The translations under genes and the position numbers were made by a program. Positions 1 through 8,883 of a stretch of DNA of 64,000 nucleotides are shown here, one piece after another. Where the stretch lies: NCBI RefSeq assembly GCF_028679125.1, contig NZ_JAJRCG010000008.1, positions 1-64,000 of the forward strand, read 5' to 3'. The notes below the pieces were generated by a model that was given only the letters and a program-made list of their open reading frames with translations, ran no database searches and had not been told where the DNA came from. Source of the stretch: Methanoregula sp. Lineage in GTDB: Archaea; Halobacteriota; Methanomicrobia; Methanomicrobiales; Methanospirillaceae. Within the stretch, counting starts at the first letter, position 1; each line of letters begins with the position of its first letter.

Positions 1-120
1 GATCTCGGCAACGCTCATGTTGAGCATCCGCATGTACTCCTCCTTGGGGAGGAGTTTTGCCTTCCGCACCCGCATCCTGGTGCACACATAGATGTACGGT
101 GCTGAAATATTCACACCCAT
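1..120 (-). CDS. atpC: A-type ATP synthase subunit C, N-terminal fragment
   Basis: Only the first 40 codons lie in the window; the gene continues past the left edge. The minus-strand ATG at 118-120 gives a peptide starting MGVNISAPYIYVCTRMRVRK, which fits the start of subunit C, the part joining the central stalk to the membrane rotor. It lies 12 bases downstream of the atpE stop, in the usual archaeal order H-I-K-E-C. The identity rests on operon position plus the short N-terminus, so the call is good but not certain. Confidence 0.75.
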   Translation of the reverse strand, partial: MGVNISAPYIYVCTRMRVRKAKLLPKEEYMRMLNMSVAEI

Positions 121-132
121 ACGTGTGCCCCC

Positions 133-711
133 TTACCCGAACAGGATATCCGACGCATCCTTTAACCCGGATTCCCACACCTTCGCTAAGAACGTGCGGT
201 AGCTGTAATCAATCTGCAACTCTGCCCCTTCACCTTCGACAAGAAGACCGCCGTCAATATTGACGGGGTTGCCCAGCCTGAACCCTGCAAACGCCGGGTT
301 TTCTGCAATAACCGCCTTTGCGGCTGCAACATCCCGGGCATTGCAGTAGATCGTTCCTGCGGGGATCTCCTTCTTTGCCTCGGTGAGGAGTTTCTTGATC
401 GCTTCGCGATGGAAGCTCTCAGGGAGGGCAGCGATATCCTTCCGTGTGGCTTCGTATACCTGGTCCAGCAGTGCTTTCTGCGTGTTCAGGAGCTCGCGCT
501 TGACAAGGAGGTTGGCAGCGGAAACGTCCTGGCTCACGAGGTGAGCGGACTGTTTTGCTGACTCCTCTTCAGCGACAAGCTTGATCTCGCCGGCCTTCTT
601 GTTGGAGGCGGCGAGGATCTGGTCGACGTCCAATTTGGACTCTGCACGGATCTTATCTGCTTCTTTTCTGCCGTTTTCCCTGATCTCTTCAACTACTGCT
701 TCCAGTCCCAT
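133..711 (-). CDS. atpE: A-type ATP synthase subunit E
   Basis: A 192-residue peripheral stalk subunit. The first ~100 residues form a charged, alanine-rich helix (starting MGLEAVVEEIRENGRKEADK) that pairs with subunit H; the C-terminal half is the globular domain that contacts the A3B3 head. The open frame extends further upstream, but that extension runs through atpK on another frame, and the ATG at 709-711 lies just after the atpK stop with a GGAGAG Shine-Dalgarno sequence overlapping that stop. The length is normal for archaeal AtpE. Confidence 0.92.
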   Translation of the reverse strand: MGLEAVVEEIRENGRKEADKIRAESKLDVDQILAASNKKAGEIKLVAEEESAKQSAHLVSQDVSAANLLVKRELLNTQKALLDQVYEATRKDIAALPESFHREAIKKLLTEAKKEIPAGTIYCNARDVAAAKAVIAENPAFAGFRLGNPVNIDGGLLVEGEGAELQIDYSYRTFLAKVWESGLKDASDILFG

Positions 712-721
712 TGTTCTCTCC

Positions 722-985
722 TTAGAAGAGCAGCAGGAGACCGACGACGAGACCGAAGATAACGATTGTTTCAGGGATAACGGTGAAGAGGAGACCGAGA
801 CCGAAGAAGTCCTTGTTCTCGGCGATGGCACCGACGGCTGCTGCGCCGATACCCATCTCGGCGACACCCGTGCCGACGCCGGTAAGACCGACGGCGAGCC
901 CTGCGCCGATTGCCTTCATTCCCATCTGCGATGCCTGGATCGATGCGAGATCTGTTGTTGCTACTGCTATTGCTTCAACTGCCAT
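722..985 (-). CDS. atpK: A-type ATP synthase subunit K (rotor ring)
   Basis: An 87-residue membrane proteolipid that forms the rotor ring. It has two glycine- and alanine-rich membrane helices, about residues 23-53 and 62-87, joined by the polar loop AENKD. Glu72 in the motif VIPET is the expected ion-carrying carboxylate. The single-hairpin form means one binding site per subunit, unlike the fused forms in some methanogens. Whether the coupling ion is H+ or Na+ cannot be settled by eye. It lies between atpI and atpE. Confidence 0.93.
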   Translation of the reverse strand: MAVEAIAVATTDLASIQASQMGMKAIGAGLAVGLTGVGTGVAEMGIGAAAVGAIAENKDFFGLGLLFTVIPETIVIFGLVVGLLLLF

Positions 986-988
986 AAT

Positions 989-3016
989 TTATTCCTCCGT
1001 AAACTTGCGTTTCATTCCGAATGGAACGTACCTGATGCCTCCACCCTTGTAGAACTTGGTGAAGAATTCGACATAGTGCAAACGAATTGAGTGGAGCCCG
1101 CCACCCAGAAGTCCCAGTGCGATATTGAGGGTGTGACCGAACAGGAATATCACCAGTCCGACAACAATCATCACAATACCGACAAGGGAGAGATCTGCCA
1201 TACCGGGGTTGATGAACATCCCGATGGCCATGTAGTTGACGACCATTGCGATGGCGACCGAAGAGAGGCCGACCGCAACGAGACGTGCATAAGAAAGAAC
1301 GTGGGAGATGATCGTGGGCAACTCGATCACTTCAAGGACGGAATCCCATGCGATGCAGATAACGCCGCCAAGGATGAGCGCCCCCCCGATGAATGTGCCA
1401 AGGTTGAACCCTGCTGCAATGACCGGAAGACCGGTAAGGTCGAACATATACGGCATTACAACATTGGACCAGATAGCGATGAGAATACCCCACATGACGG
1501 CAAGCCAGCCGAAGTTGGCGACAACCGCCTTGATGCGGTGGATGCCATGGTCCTGCTTTGCATGGTTGTACATGCCAAGACCCCGCCCGAGCGAGATGTG
1601 CAGGATACCTATCCAGATGGCCATGATCATCAGTGCGGGAATTGCCGGTCCGTGACCGCCGGCTTCCGTTGATCCGATGAGCAGGTGCCTGCTGAACATA
1701 AGGGATTCGTAGTGCTCGATCGGGTTAACCGCCCCTGCGAAACCACAAATCCAGCCTACGAGCTGCGAGAACTTGAACCCGAGGAACTCGTTGAAGAGTA
1801 ACCCGAAGATGATACTGGAGATACTGGCGTTCCGGAACACGGTCAGTAACTTCTGGCCGTCTTCACCCTTCATCATCTTTTTCAGGCCGAAGTACAGGGC
1901 AAGGAAGATCAGGCCGTACCCGACATCCCCTACAATGAGACCGAAGAAGATCGGGAACACGATGGCGAGCATCAGTGTCGGATCCACTTCGGTATACTTG
2001 GGCCGCGAATAGATGTCCATCAGCATCTGTGCGGGCTGGGCGAACTTCGGGTTGTTGTACTCCACGGGTACTGCGTCGTGTTCCAGGTCCGTGGGCAACG
2101 TGGTGACATATACCTTGCCACCGGTCACCTTCGTAAGTGCCGCGCTGATTTCATCCACCTTGTCCGAGGGAACCCATCCTTCGGCAATGAAGGTCTGTTT
2201 CGTTGTCGCAAACCGGAGCGGTGCCTCGGTCTGTTCCACTTCCGCCTTCAGGTACTCCTCGCAGGCTACCAGGAACCCGGCGTGCTGCTGTTTGACAGCG
2301 TCCAGTTTCGCGTTGGTGTCTGCGATCTCTTTAGACAGAGCCGCGATCTGCCCGGTATAATAATCAATACGTGCCTGCGGGGCACCGGACTCAACAGGGA
2401 TCGGGACCGACTGGAACGCCGCTTCCTGCAACGCCCGCTCGACCTCACTCCGCTGCCCGGCCGGGACAACGGTGACAATGAACGTCTTCTCCTTTCCCTT
2501 CGAGATGTGCATCTCGTTCGGGACGGAGAGCGTTACTTCCCCGGTCACGTAGCCGGCGTATACGGTGAATCCCGTATATCCCCGGTACAGCTCAAGATCC
2601 ACCGGGATACTGACGAACGGTGTGATCTCGGCTATCTTCTGTTCGAACTCCTTCTGCTTGGTGTCAAGTTTCGAGCGTTTCTGGGTGAGTTCCTCAACTT
2701 CCCGTTCAAGAACCGGAAGTTCCCGCTCGATCTTTGACCTGAGTTCGGTGCGCGGACATGCCTGTGCAGAATCCATGTCGTCCCCGTTGATGGAGACGGC
2801 ATTCTCGATCGCCCGGATCTTCAGCAGATCAACGGACGCTTCGCTTGCTCCCGAAAGAGGCGAGCCGATCTTAAAGCCCTCATAACCCTCCGCCCCGCCT
2901 TCCACATATTCCTCGATGTGGAACAGGTTGTGGCGGTAGAGCTCCGCAACAACAGGACCCATCTGGTCCCGGGATGCGGCGATGAGGAGCCGGCTCATCT
3001 GCTTAGGCTTTAACAT
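989..3016 (-). CDS. atpI: A-type ATP synthase subunit I (a-subunit stator)
   Basis: A 675-residue stator subunit. Residues 1-~320 are cytoplasmic with a long coiled coil (around 85-115 and 215-250) that binds the E/H stalks. From ~335 on there are seven to eight membrane helices, including the family motif GDVGYG. The arginine in SYARL (about residue 578) is the likely channel arginine facing Glu72 of subunit K. The start overlaps the end of atpH by 14 bases, indicating translational coupling. The length is typical for the V/A-type 'a' subunit. Confidence 0.95.
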   Translation of the reverse strand: MLKPKQMSRLLIAASRDQMGPVVAELYRHNLFHIEEYVEGGAEGYEGFKIGSPLSGASEASVDLLKIRAIENAVSINGDDMDSAQACPRTELRSKIERELPVLEREVEELTQKRSKLDTKQKEFEQKIAEITPFVSIPVDLELYRGYTGFTVYAGYVTGEVTLSVPNEMHISKGKEKTFIVTVVPAGQRSEVERALQEAAFQSVPIPVESGAPQARIDYYTGQIAALSKEIADTNAKLDAVKQQHAGFLVACEEYLKAEVEQTEAPLRFATTKQTFIAEGWVPSDKVDEISAALTKVTGGKVYVTTLPTDLEHDAVPVEYNNPKFAQPAQMLMDIYSRPKYTEVDPTLMLAIVFPIFFGLIVGDVGYGLIFLALYFGLKKMMKGEDGQKLLTVFRNASISSIIFGLLFNEFLGFKFSQLVGWICGFAGAVNPIEHYESLMFSRHLLIGSTEAGGHGPAIPALMIMAIWIGILHISLGRGLGMYNHAKQDHGIHRIKAVVANFGWLAVMWGILIAIWSNVVMPYMFDLTGLPVIAAGFNLGTFIGGALILGGVICIAWDSVLEVIELPTIISHVLSYARLVAVGLSSVAIAMVVNYMAIGMFINPGMADLSLVGIVMIVVGLVIFLFGHTLNIALGLLGGGLHSIRLHYVEFFTKFYKGGGIRYVPFGMKRKFTEE

Positions 3017-3332
3017 GCAGCTGCTCCTTAAACCGCAAAACCAGCAGCTGCACTGCCTTGGAAAGGTTCTGTTCGCCTTTCGTCTTCAGTGCTGCTGCGC
3101 GCTGATTGCCACTTTTTATGATTTCAGCGTGCTTAAGTGCCGCCTGGTGCCGTGCTTCTTCCAGTTTCAGCTTTTTGTATTGTTCTGCATTGCTCTGCGC
3201 CTTGGTTACCAGATTATCCGCTTCGAGCTCGGCCTGGGAATGCTTGAACTTCTTCTCTTCCTGGGCCTTGCTGATTGCAGACTGGTATTCTTCTTCAGCT
3301 TTTTTAATGTCTTTTAGGACCTCAGTCTTCAT
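3003..3332 (-). CDS. atpH: A-type ATP synthase subunit H
   Basis: A 109-residue, almost wholly helical and highly charged protein (MKTEVLKDIKKAEEEYQSAI), as expected for the partner of subunit E in the peripheral stalk. It is the first gene of the operon. A strong Shine-Dalgarno (GAGAGGAGGG) lies just before the ATG at 3330-3332, and a TATA box lies about 45 bases upstream. Confidence 0.88.
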   Translation of the reverse strand: MKTEVLKDIKKAEEEYQSAISKAQEEKKFKHSQAELEADNLVTKAQSNAEQYKKLKLEEARHQAALKHAEIIKSGNQRAAALKTKGEQNLSKAVQLLVLRFKEQLHVKA

Positions 3333-3375
3333 CCAACCCTCCTCTCACGGCAAGTACAATAATGGGTGAAAAATG

Positions 3376-3386
3376 CCATATATGTA
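3376..3386 (-). promoter_or_regulatory. TATA box of the ATP synthase operon
   Basis: On the minus strand the sequence ACATATATGG lies ~45 bases upstream of the atpH start. Archaeal initiation at about 25 bases downstream would give a leader of ~20 bases containing the Shine-Dalgarno. The assignment is from sequence match and position only. Confidence 0.55.
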
Positions 3387-3510
3387 TTGCGTTTCTGCTG
3401 GAAGGGAAAAAACAGGATATTACAGGGTCTTTTTCAGCAGGCAATTGATATATATCGATATTTTTGATCCGCCCGTACCTGTCTGAACAGGCTGATAATC
3501 AGAGAAGGAA

Positions 3511-3984
3511 TCAGGATAGAATGGTCTCCATCCGGTATTTCACGTAGCGGTGGGATGCCCCTGCCGGCAGGCCGTTTATCTCCACACCCTCCGGGTGCGC
3601 TTTGAGTACGGTTCCCGCCAGTTCGTCGCTGGAACAGACCAGGTGCTGTTCCGGGTGGGTGCCCCGGCGAATCGTGCAGCTTGTCGTGATCAGCGGGCCG
3701 ACCGAGACCAGGTAGGAGAATCGCTTCGATCCGGGATGGTCTTTGGGGAGGACTATCAGGGGCATGTGATAGGTCCGGACAAACTCGGCGAGCATGATTG
3801 CAGGTTCGATGGCCCCGCCTTCCGGTGCCGAGACCGCGATAATGTCTGACGGCTCGATGGTCTGGCTGTATTCCCTGTCCGGCGTCTCGATGCGAAGGCC
3901 GAACAGGGCATTTGCCTTTACAGCCAGTAAAAAAGAGCGGGTGCCGGAGATGAGCAGGAACTCATCCCTGAGCGGCACGATCAT
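3511..3984 (-). CDS. Conserved-looking hypothetical protein
   Basis: A 157-residue protein that I do not recognise. It starts MIVPLRDEFLLISGTRSFLL and contains one cysteine pair (TTSCTIRRG, HLVCSSDE); there are no membrane spans or signal peptide. It begins 4 bases after the stop of the small zinc-ribbon gene and is the last gene of a minus-strand run starting with the secretion ATPase at 7915, so it is probably co-transcribed with it. Codon use resembles its neighbours, which supports a real gene. Function unknown. Confidence 0.7.
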   Translation of the reverse strand: MIVPLRDEFLLISGTRSFLLAVKANALFGLRIETPDREYSQTIEPSDIIAVSAPEGGAIEPAIMLAEFVRTYHMPLIVLPKDHPGSKRFSYLVSVGPLITTSCTIRRGTHPEQHLVCSSDELAGTVLKAHPEGVEINGLPAGASHRYVKYRMETILS

Positions 3985-3988
3985 GGTA

Positions 3989-4147
3989 TCAGAGTGCCGT
4001 CACGTTATCGGACTGGCAGCTGGCACAGATCGGTTTCTTGCTGATGCTCTCGAACTTCTCGCCGCAGTCATTACAGCGGTACTTCTTCCCCTGCACCCGT
4101 TCATCAAAATTCAGGTCCCCGGTGGGGCCGCCACCAACAGTGCACAT
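3989..4147 (-). CDS. Small zinc-ribbon protein
   Basis: A 52-residue protein with two CxxC knuckles: YRCNDCGEKF (around residues 25-30) and ICASCQSDN (around 41-44), the pattern of a rubredoxin-like or transcription-factor-like zinc ribbon. The ATG at 4145-4147 is preceded by GAGGTGA, a good Shine-Dalgarno. It lies 85 bases after the stop of the membrane secretion protein and 4 bases before the next gene. Partner unknown; zinc ribbons of this size usually bind nucleic acid or another protein. Confidence 0.75.
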   Translation of the reverse strand: MCTVGGGPTGDLNFDERVQGKKYRCNDCGEKFESISKKPICASCQSDNVTAL

Positions 4148-4232
4148 GTATCTGTCACCTCAGTATCGAAATCTTCATGCGAGGGCTTAATGGTATCTGC
4201 TACGGGGTGCGGGAGTTGCCTGAACAGCGTCT

Positions 4233-6170
4233 TTATGCAAATTGCACCAGGACAACGTTGAACGTGATGAGCGTAATAATCAGGAGTACACATGCGTGTT
4301 TAACCCCTGCTGCAACGGATGATTCTCCCATCTGCCCGGCAATAAGACCGGAGAAGAGCGCCTGCATAAGGCAGGCATGGTACAGAATCCGGTTGAATGA
4401 TGCAAGAGGGATGGTACCGATTCCTGAGAGCATCCCGGATGATGATATCCCCGACGAGGTGATATTCGTGAGAAGCGGGAGGAACTGCGTTGTCAGCACA
4501 GCCACAACGAACAGGAAAACGAAGAATGACAGGTATACAATCGCAGTATAGATGAACATCTCCGAGATCCGCTCCCTCTTGAGGGCCTCGCTCATCTTTG
4601 CATCGCTGGAAGCAATCGAGAGCACCTCGCTGATCTGGCCGCTCATCTCGCTCGCTTTCGTGATCAGGGTCACCGTGCGGGCAATGGCCGGGGTACTGAT
4701 CCGTTCCTCGAACCGCATGAGCGCCTCGGTGAAATTTGCACCCCAGTCCATGTCCCGCTTGATCCGCCGGATCTCGTAGCTGAGCAGCCCGAGGTTCGTA
4801 TTCACCATGATGGCAATCGCCTGCGCAATGGTGAGCCCGACCTGGTTGATGCCAGACAACCGCTCAAGAAAATCCGGGATCATAGACTGGATGCCCTCGA
4901 CTTTTCGGGACCAGATAATGTGGAAGATCGCATACGGGACCATGATGATCAGGAGGGCAATGATAATGTGGTCATCGACAACGCCAAGGTACACATCAAC
5001 GTCTTTGTACAGGGGCACCCTCAGGAAAACGGATACGATGTACAGGGTCGCGATGGGAACAGTGATGTACAGGGTGTGATTCACGTTGGTGATGAAACTG
5101 TCCATGGGGTGACGGATATGGTTGACCAGCGACCGGATGCGGTCATACTTTTTCAGCTGCTGGACCTGCTGCTCCTCGTCCTTCTTCTCAACGATGAATA
5201 CATCCGGGTAGGCATGCAGCCATTTCTCAGACGTAAAACGCTCGGTCCTCTCAGCCCTGATCGAGATGAGATCAATGAACACGATGAAGATCAGGGATCC
5301 TATGGGCAGGATCGCATAGGTGACCAGGGATAACTGGAGAACCGCCGATCCCCCGGTCATCCCCATCACGACCATGATGATGATAAGGAAGAGCGGGCCG
5401 GCAACAAAGAGGGTGACATAGGCCTCGGCGACAAGGGAGAGAACGGTCAGGAACTGCTTCTGTTCGAACCGCGCCTCTTCCTGGTACAGCCGGACCCGCA
5501 GCGAGAGGAACTCCGCCATGTCCCCGCCGCTCTCGATAACCGACAGGAGATCTTCCAGGAAGATCTTGAGTTTTTCCGAAGGCGTGGTCTCAGAAAGGTG
5601 GCGGATGGCAGTGACCACATCGTACCCGAAGAAATCGGCATCCCTCACGATCTGGCGGAACTCCAGGGCTACTTCACCGTAAATATCCACCCGGTCCGAC
5701 AGGGCCCGGAAGATAGGCATCAACTGCGACCCGCCTTTCTGCATCGCGTACATATACGCAACCGCATTATGGAGTGTCAGGTTGATCTTGATGGAACGGT
5801 TGTTTTTCTCGATGCCCGGCAGTTTCATGAGGAGACTGTACCCGGCGTACAGACCAATACAGAAGGCGAGTACGAGGAGGAACACCATGATGTACCCGAT
5901 GGGATAGATCACATCGAAGATCACCGGCATCTGGAGATCGAACACGTTTACTATCCCGATCTTCCCGTTCACCACGGGCAGGGGCAGGAAGACGCTGATA
6001 AAAAATGCGATGAGGGCAAAGAGGATGCCCGTCAGGGCAGCGAACTTGAAGGATCGCCAGATATACTGCTCCGGGGTCATGCCGAACCGTGCAGAGATCA
6101 TATCGGCATGGAGCTGGCTGTACCTGACGGGATCGCGCTTTATCCACCGGTAAATTAAGTTTCTGACCAT
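4233..6170 (-). CDS. Type II/IV secretion system membrane platform (TadC/GspF/ArlJ family)
   Basis: A 645-residue polytopic membrane protein with two copies of the T2SSF module, around residues 110-290 and 400-600, each with a cytoplasmic helical part followed by paired membrane helices. This is the archaeal double-domain form seen in ArlJ and pilus assembly proteins. It forms the inner-membrane platform turned by the cognate ATPase. Its start shares one base with the stop of that ATPase gene (6170), which makes a two-gene assembly unit. No pilin or prepilin peptidase gene is visible nearby, so the substrate is unknown. Confidence 0.87.
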   Translation of the reverse strand: MVRNLIYRWIKRDPVRYSQLHADMISARFGMTPEQYIWRSFKFAALTGILFALIAFFISVFLPLPVVNGKIGIVNVFDLQMPVIFDVIYPIGYIMVFLLVLAFCIGLYAGYSLLMKLPGIEKNNRSIKINLTLHNAVAYMYAMQKGGSQLMPIFRALSDRVDIYGEVALEFRQIVRDADFFGYDVVTAIRHLSETTPSEKLKIFLEDLLSVIESGGDMAEFLSLRVRLYQEEARFEQKQFLTVLSLVAEAYVTLFVAGPLFLIIIMVVMGMTGGSAVLQLSLVTYAILPIGSLIFIVFIDLISIRAERTERFTSEKWLHAYPDVFIVEKKDEEQQVQQLKKYDRIRSLVNHIRHPMDSFITNVNHTLYITVPIATLYIVSVFLRVPLYKDVDVYLGVVDDHIIIALLIIMVPYAIFHIIWSRKVEGIQSMIPDFLERLSGINQVGLTIAQAIAIMVNTNLGLLSYEIRRIKRDMDWGANFTEALMRFEERISTPAIARTVTLITKASEMSGQISEVLSIASSDAKMSEALKRERISEMFIYTAIVYLSFFVFLFVVAVLTTQFLPLLTNITSSGISSSGMLSGIGTIPLASFNRILYHACLMQALFSGLIAGQMGESSVAAGVKHACVLLIITLITFNVVLVQFA

Positions 6171-7915
6171 TACCTGATTACCCTGCGGAGGTCTTCGCTA
6201 TGGGAGACGACATTCTTTGCATCGATGTGGTATGCGTGGAAGAGCGAGGCAACTGAGATATAATCCCTGATACCCTGTTTCTGCATCGCCATCAGGATCG
6301 ATTTGCGTAGATCGATCTCCTGCTCGAGCTGTTCGCGTGACCAGCCCCGTTTCTCGGCGATATCCGCATATACCTGGGACCTGCCGGTATACCCTGACGT
6401 GTCGTGGACGGGATCGTAGATGAAGACGTTGTTGACCCGGAGGTTTCCGGTCGAGGGATCGATTCCGGCGATCTCCACGATCTCCTGCGCACGGCGGACC
6501 CTTTCGGTCCCGTGATAGATCAGTCCCTGCACACTGATGATGTTTAACGCCTGCATCATGTTCCGCGGAACGTTCAGCGGTTCGCTCTCAAGCCGGTGGA
6601 TGGCAGCATCGACGCTGCCCCCGTGCATGGTGGAGAACGTGGTGTGGCCGGTGTTCATTGCCTGGAAGAGGGTCTGCGCCTCGGGACCCCGGACTTCCCC
6701 GACAAGGATGAACTCGGGCCGCTGACGCATGGCAGCCCGCAGCAGGTCGAACATGTTGATCGCATTCCCGCCTTCGGTCAGCGCTTCCCGGGTGACACTG
6801 GCGATCCAGTTGTCATGGTACAGCGTGATCTCACGGGTATCCTCAATGCTGACGACCTTGGCCACCGGGGGGATGAAGAGGGAGACCGCGTTGAGGGAGG
6901 TGGTCTTGCCCGATGCGGTTCCCCCGATAAAGATCAGGCTCTTGTTGTTCTCGATGGCCAGCCAGAAATAGACCAGCTCGTCTGCATTGAACGTGCCGAT
7001 CTCCATGAGTTCGATGGGGGAGAATGGCTCTTCCCTGAACTTACGGATGGTGAACGATGTGCCGCGGGTCGTCACCTCTTTCCCGAAGGTTAACTGCAGC
7101 CGGGACCCGTCCGGGAGGGTTGCATCGATCATCGGGGAACCGGTAGAGATATGTTTGCCGGATCGCTGGGCGAGCGTTATCGCAAGCGAGTTGAGGATCT
7201 CGGCCTCGAATATGATATTTGTCTTGATATTCCGGAATCTCCGGTGGTACAGGAATAGCGGGATCCGGGTCCCGTCGCAGGAGATATCTTCCAGTTGGGG
7301 GTCCTTCATGAGAGGATCGAGACGAGACCACCCGATATAGTTGCGGATCAGGAAGTACTGGATCTTAAAGAGCGTGGACTTCTCCAGTGTCAGCCCGTAA
7401 TCATCGAGGAGTGCACGCATCTTCTCCAGGATGATGTACTTCCGGTCCTTCTTGATCTCATCGGAGGAGAGGATCAGTACATCCCGCAGGTCTTCATGCA
7501 GGCGTTCAAGCAGTTCATATTCAAAATCCGAGAGCGATGGTTCGAAGAGGAGATACTCGCTCTGGTTCGACTTTTTATTGTGCCCGATGATGACGAGCGA
7601 ACAGCCCTGTTCCACCCAGTATTGTTCAACGAGATCGTAGGTATCGGGGAGACGGGCTTCAACAAGCGTGCCATCGCGCTCAAAATCGTATTCCTCGATC
7701 ACACCCTTTCCGCTTCCTTTCAGCATGCTGATGAGATGGCGGAACGTTGATTCGGGTTTTTTCTGTACCGGCTGGGCGGGCTTTATCGGGAGAGTGATGT
7801 CCTGGTCCGGAACAGGTGATCCAACCGGTAGTGCGGAAGGGCCACATGCATCCGGTACCGGTGGTTTTTTTCCGGCAGATCGGTCTGCGGATTTGAAGAG
7901 ATCCTTAATCCCCAT
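6170..7915 (-). CDS. Type II/IV secretion system ATPase (GspE/VirB11/TadA family)
   Basis: A 581-residue motor ATPase. The N-terminal ~60 residues are low-complexity and proline-rich. The C-terminal half has the P-loop GGTASGKTT, the Asp-box region ISIEDTREITLYHDN and the Walker B/His-box stretch ILVGEVRGPEAQTLFQAMN followed by GHTTFSTMHGG. It powers assembly or disassembly of a type IV pilus-like filament with the membrane protein at 4233. Archaellar ArlI is the same family, but no archaellin genes are here, so pilus or adhesin assembly is the safer guess. A TATA box lies about 60 bases upstream. Confidence 0.9.
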   Translation of the reverse strand: MGIKDLFKSADRSAGKKPPVPDACGPSALPVGSPVPDQDITLPIKPAQPVQKKPESTFRHLISMLKGSGKGVIEEYDFERDGTLVEARLPDTYDLVEQYWVEQGCSLVIIGHNKKSNQSEYLLFEPSLSDFEYELLERLHEDLRDVLILSSDEIKKDRKYIILEKMRALLDDYGLTLEKSTLFKIQYFLIRNYIGWSRLDPLMKDPQLEDISCDGTRIPLFLYHRRFRNIKTNIIFEAEILNSLAITLAQRSGKHISTGSPMIDATLPDGSRLQLTFGKEVTTRGTSFTIRKFREEPFSPIELMEIGTFNADELVYFWLAIENNKSLIFIGGTASGKTTSLNAVSLFIPPVAKVVSIEDTREITLYHDNWIASVTREALTEGGNAINMFDLLRAAMRQRPEFILVGEVRGPEAQTLFQAMNTGHTTFSTMHGGSVDAAIHRLESEPLNVPRNMMQALNIISVQGLIYHGTERVRRAQEIVEIAGIDPSTGNLRVNNVFIYDPVHDTSGYTGRSQVYADIAEKRGWSREQLEQEIDLRKSILMAMQKQGIRDYISVASLFHAYHIDAKNVVSHSEDLRRVIR

Positions 7916-7975
7916 GGTACGTGAACTCCACTCCGATAGTTACTGGTGTTCCCGGAGTATAATTCGGGAGACCAA

Positions 7976-7986
7976 TCTATATAAGT
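7976..7986 (-). promoter_or_regulatory. TATA box for the secretion ATPase operon
   Basis: On the minus strand CTTATATAGA lies ~65 bases upstream of the ATG at 7915. A weaker candidate, GAATTATACT at 7957-7966, lies closer to the start. Position and sequence are the only evidence. Confidence 0.45.
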
Positions 7987-8560
7987 ATGTGTTATTCCGG
8001 TTCATTTCCGCCCGTTTTTTCGGAGGAGGATCTGCAACAACCGGGCCCGGTACTTCACTAAATGTGAACACGAACTAAGGGAAAGCGTAAGATCTCAACA
8101 TACAGTGGGCGCCGGATAGGGTCACTATATGGCAAAAAAGCCAGCCGAATACTAAAACATCTTCCAGAACCATGGTGATCCGGAACCTGCTGACCATCGT
8201 CTCGCTCCTGTACAAGGATATCCGGGTGTCTCTCCAATGGCTTTTCCTGGCCCGTGTTCTCCGTAGTCCCAGAACGATTGACGAAGCGTTGTTCCGGTTT
8301 GATCTCATCCGGCTCTTCATCCGGGAAGGGATTTTAAAAAAACCCAAATCCGTTACTTTTGGTACGGTTCTTCGTTGTTTCAGATGATTGGGATGTGATA
8401 CGGGTTGCTGACTATCCACTATTCGCATGGGAAATGTCAGAGACGTACGGGGTCCTCCAATTTGTCTGGATTGAGGTATTCTCCAGAGCAATTTTTTTCA
8501 AGCAGACTCTGCTGAAAAATTTTCAATCGCGATCATGAGGTGTTAGTTGGGGAGGCGATT

Positions 8561-8598
8561 GTAGGTTAATTAACCTACTGTAGGTTGTACAACCTACA
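8561..8598. promoter_or_regulatory. Two tandem perfect palindromes, likely operator
   Basis: GTAGGTTAATTAACCTAC (8561-8578) is directly followed by TGTAGGTTGTACAACCTACA (8579-8598). Both are perfect and share the half-site GTAGGTT/AACCTAC with different 4-base centres. Two copies of one dyad back to back is the pattern of a dimeric regulator binding cooperatively. They lie ~215 bases before the first candidate TATA box of the KaiC-like genes and ~575 bases from the ATPase TATA box. Confidence 0.6.
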
Positions 8599-8883
8599 AT
8601 TTTTTGCGATGCCCGACGTGAGGTAATTTGCCGATCAACCAGACCCTGCCTGAAAAATTTTGAGCAGGGGGTGAGGGGGTGGTTGAAATTTTTTTTCCGG
8701 AGATCGATTGCGATGCGAATAATGGTGTAAATATTCATTCCGGTTTTTGGCTTGGTCGTGTACACTGCAAAGATTTACGAAGAAATTATAAGAGAAGTAC
8801 TGGGGCCGGACAGATATATTTATCAGCGAATCCATGAGAGTTTTGTAACGACAGATTCTCACCGATCGTCACTGAGGCCGGAT

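Larger units (their letters stand above)
7916..8883. other. Long divergent intergenic region with palindromes and direct repeats
   Basis: About 970 bases separate the divergent secretion ATPase and KaiC-like genes. I see no convincing gene: the open frames at 8172-8387 and 8075-8491 have no good ribosome site and overlap on opposite strands. The stretch holds two adjoining perfect palindromes (8561-8598), a direct repeat with core CTGAAAAATTTT at 8512-8523 and 8650-8661, a hairpin CCCTGC/GCAGGG at 8644-8669, and TATA-like boxes near 8783 and 8813. Confidence 0.6.

Noticed and set aside
4111..4293. 60-residue minus-strand frame between the platform gene and the zinc ribbon
   Set aside because: It overlaps the zinc-ribbon gene in another frame; the zinc ribbon has the Shine-Dalgarno and conserved CxxC pairs.
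8075..8491. 138-residue minus-strand frame and 71-residue plus-strand frame in the divergent intergenic region
   Set aside because: They overlap each other on opposite strands, lack good ribosome sites and show no recognisable domain; one is probably noise.
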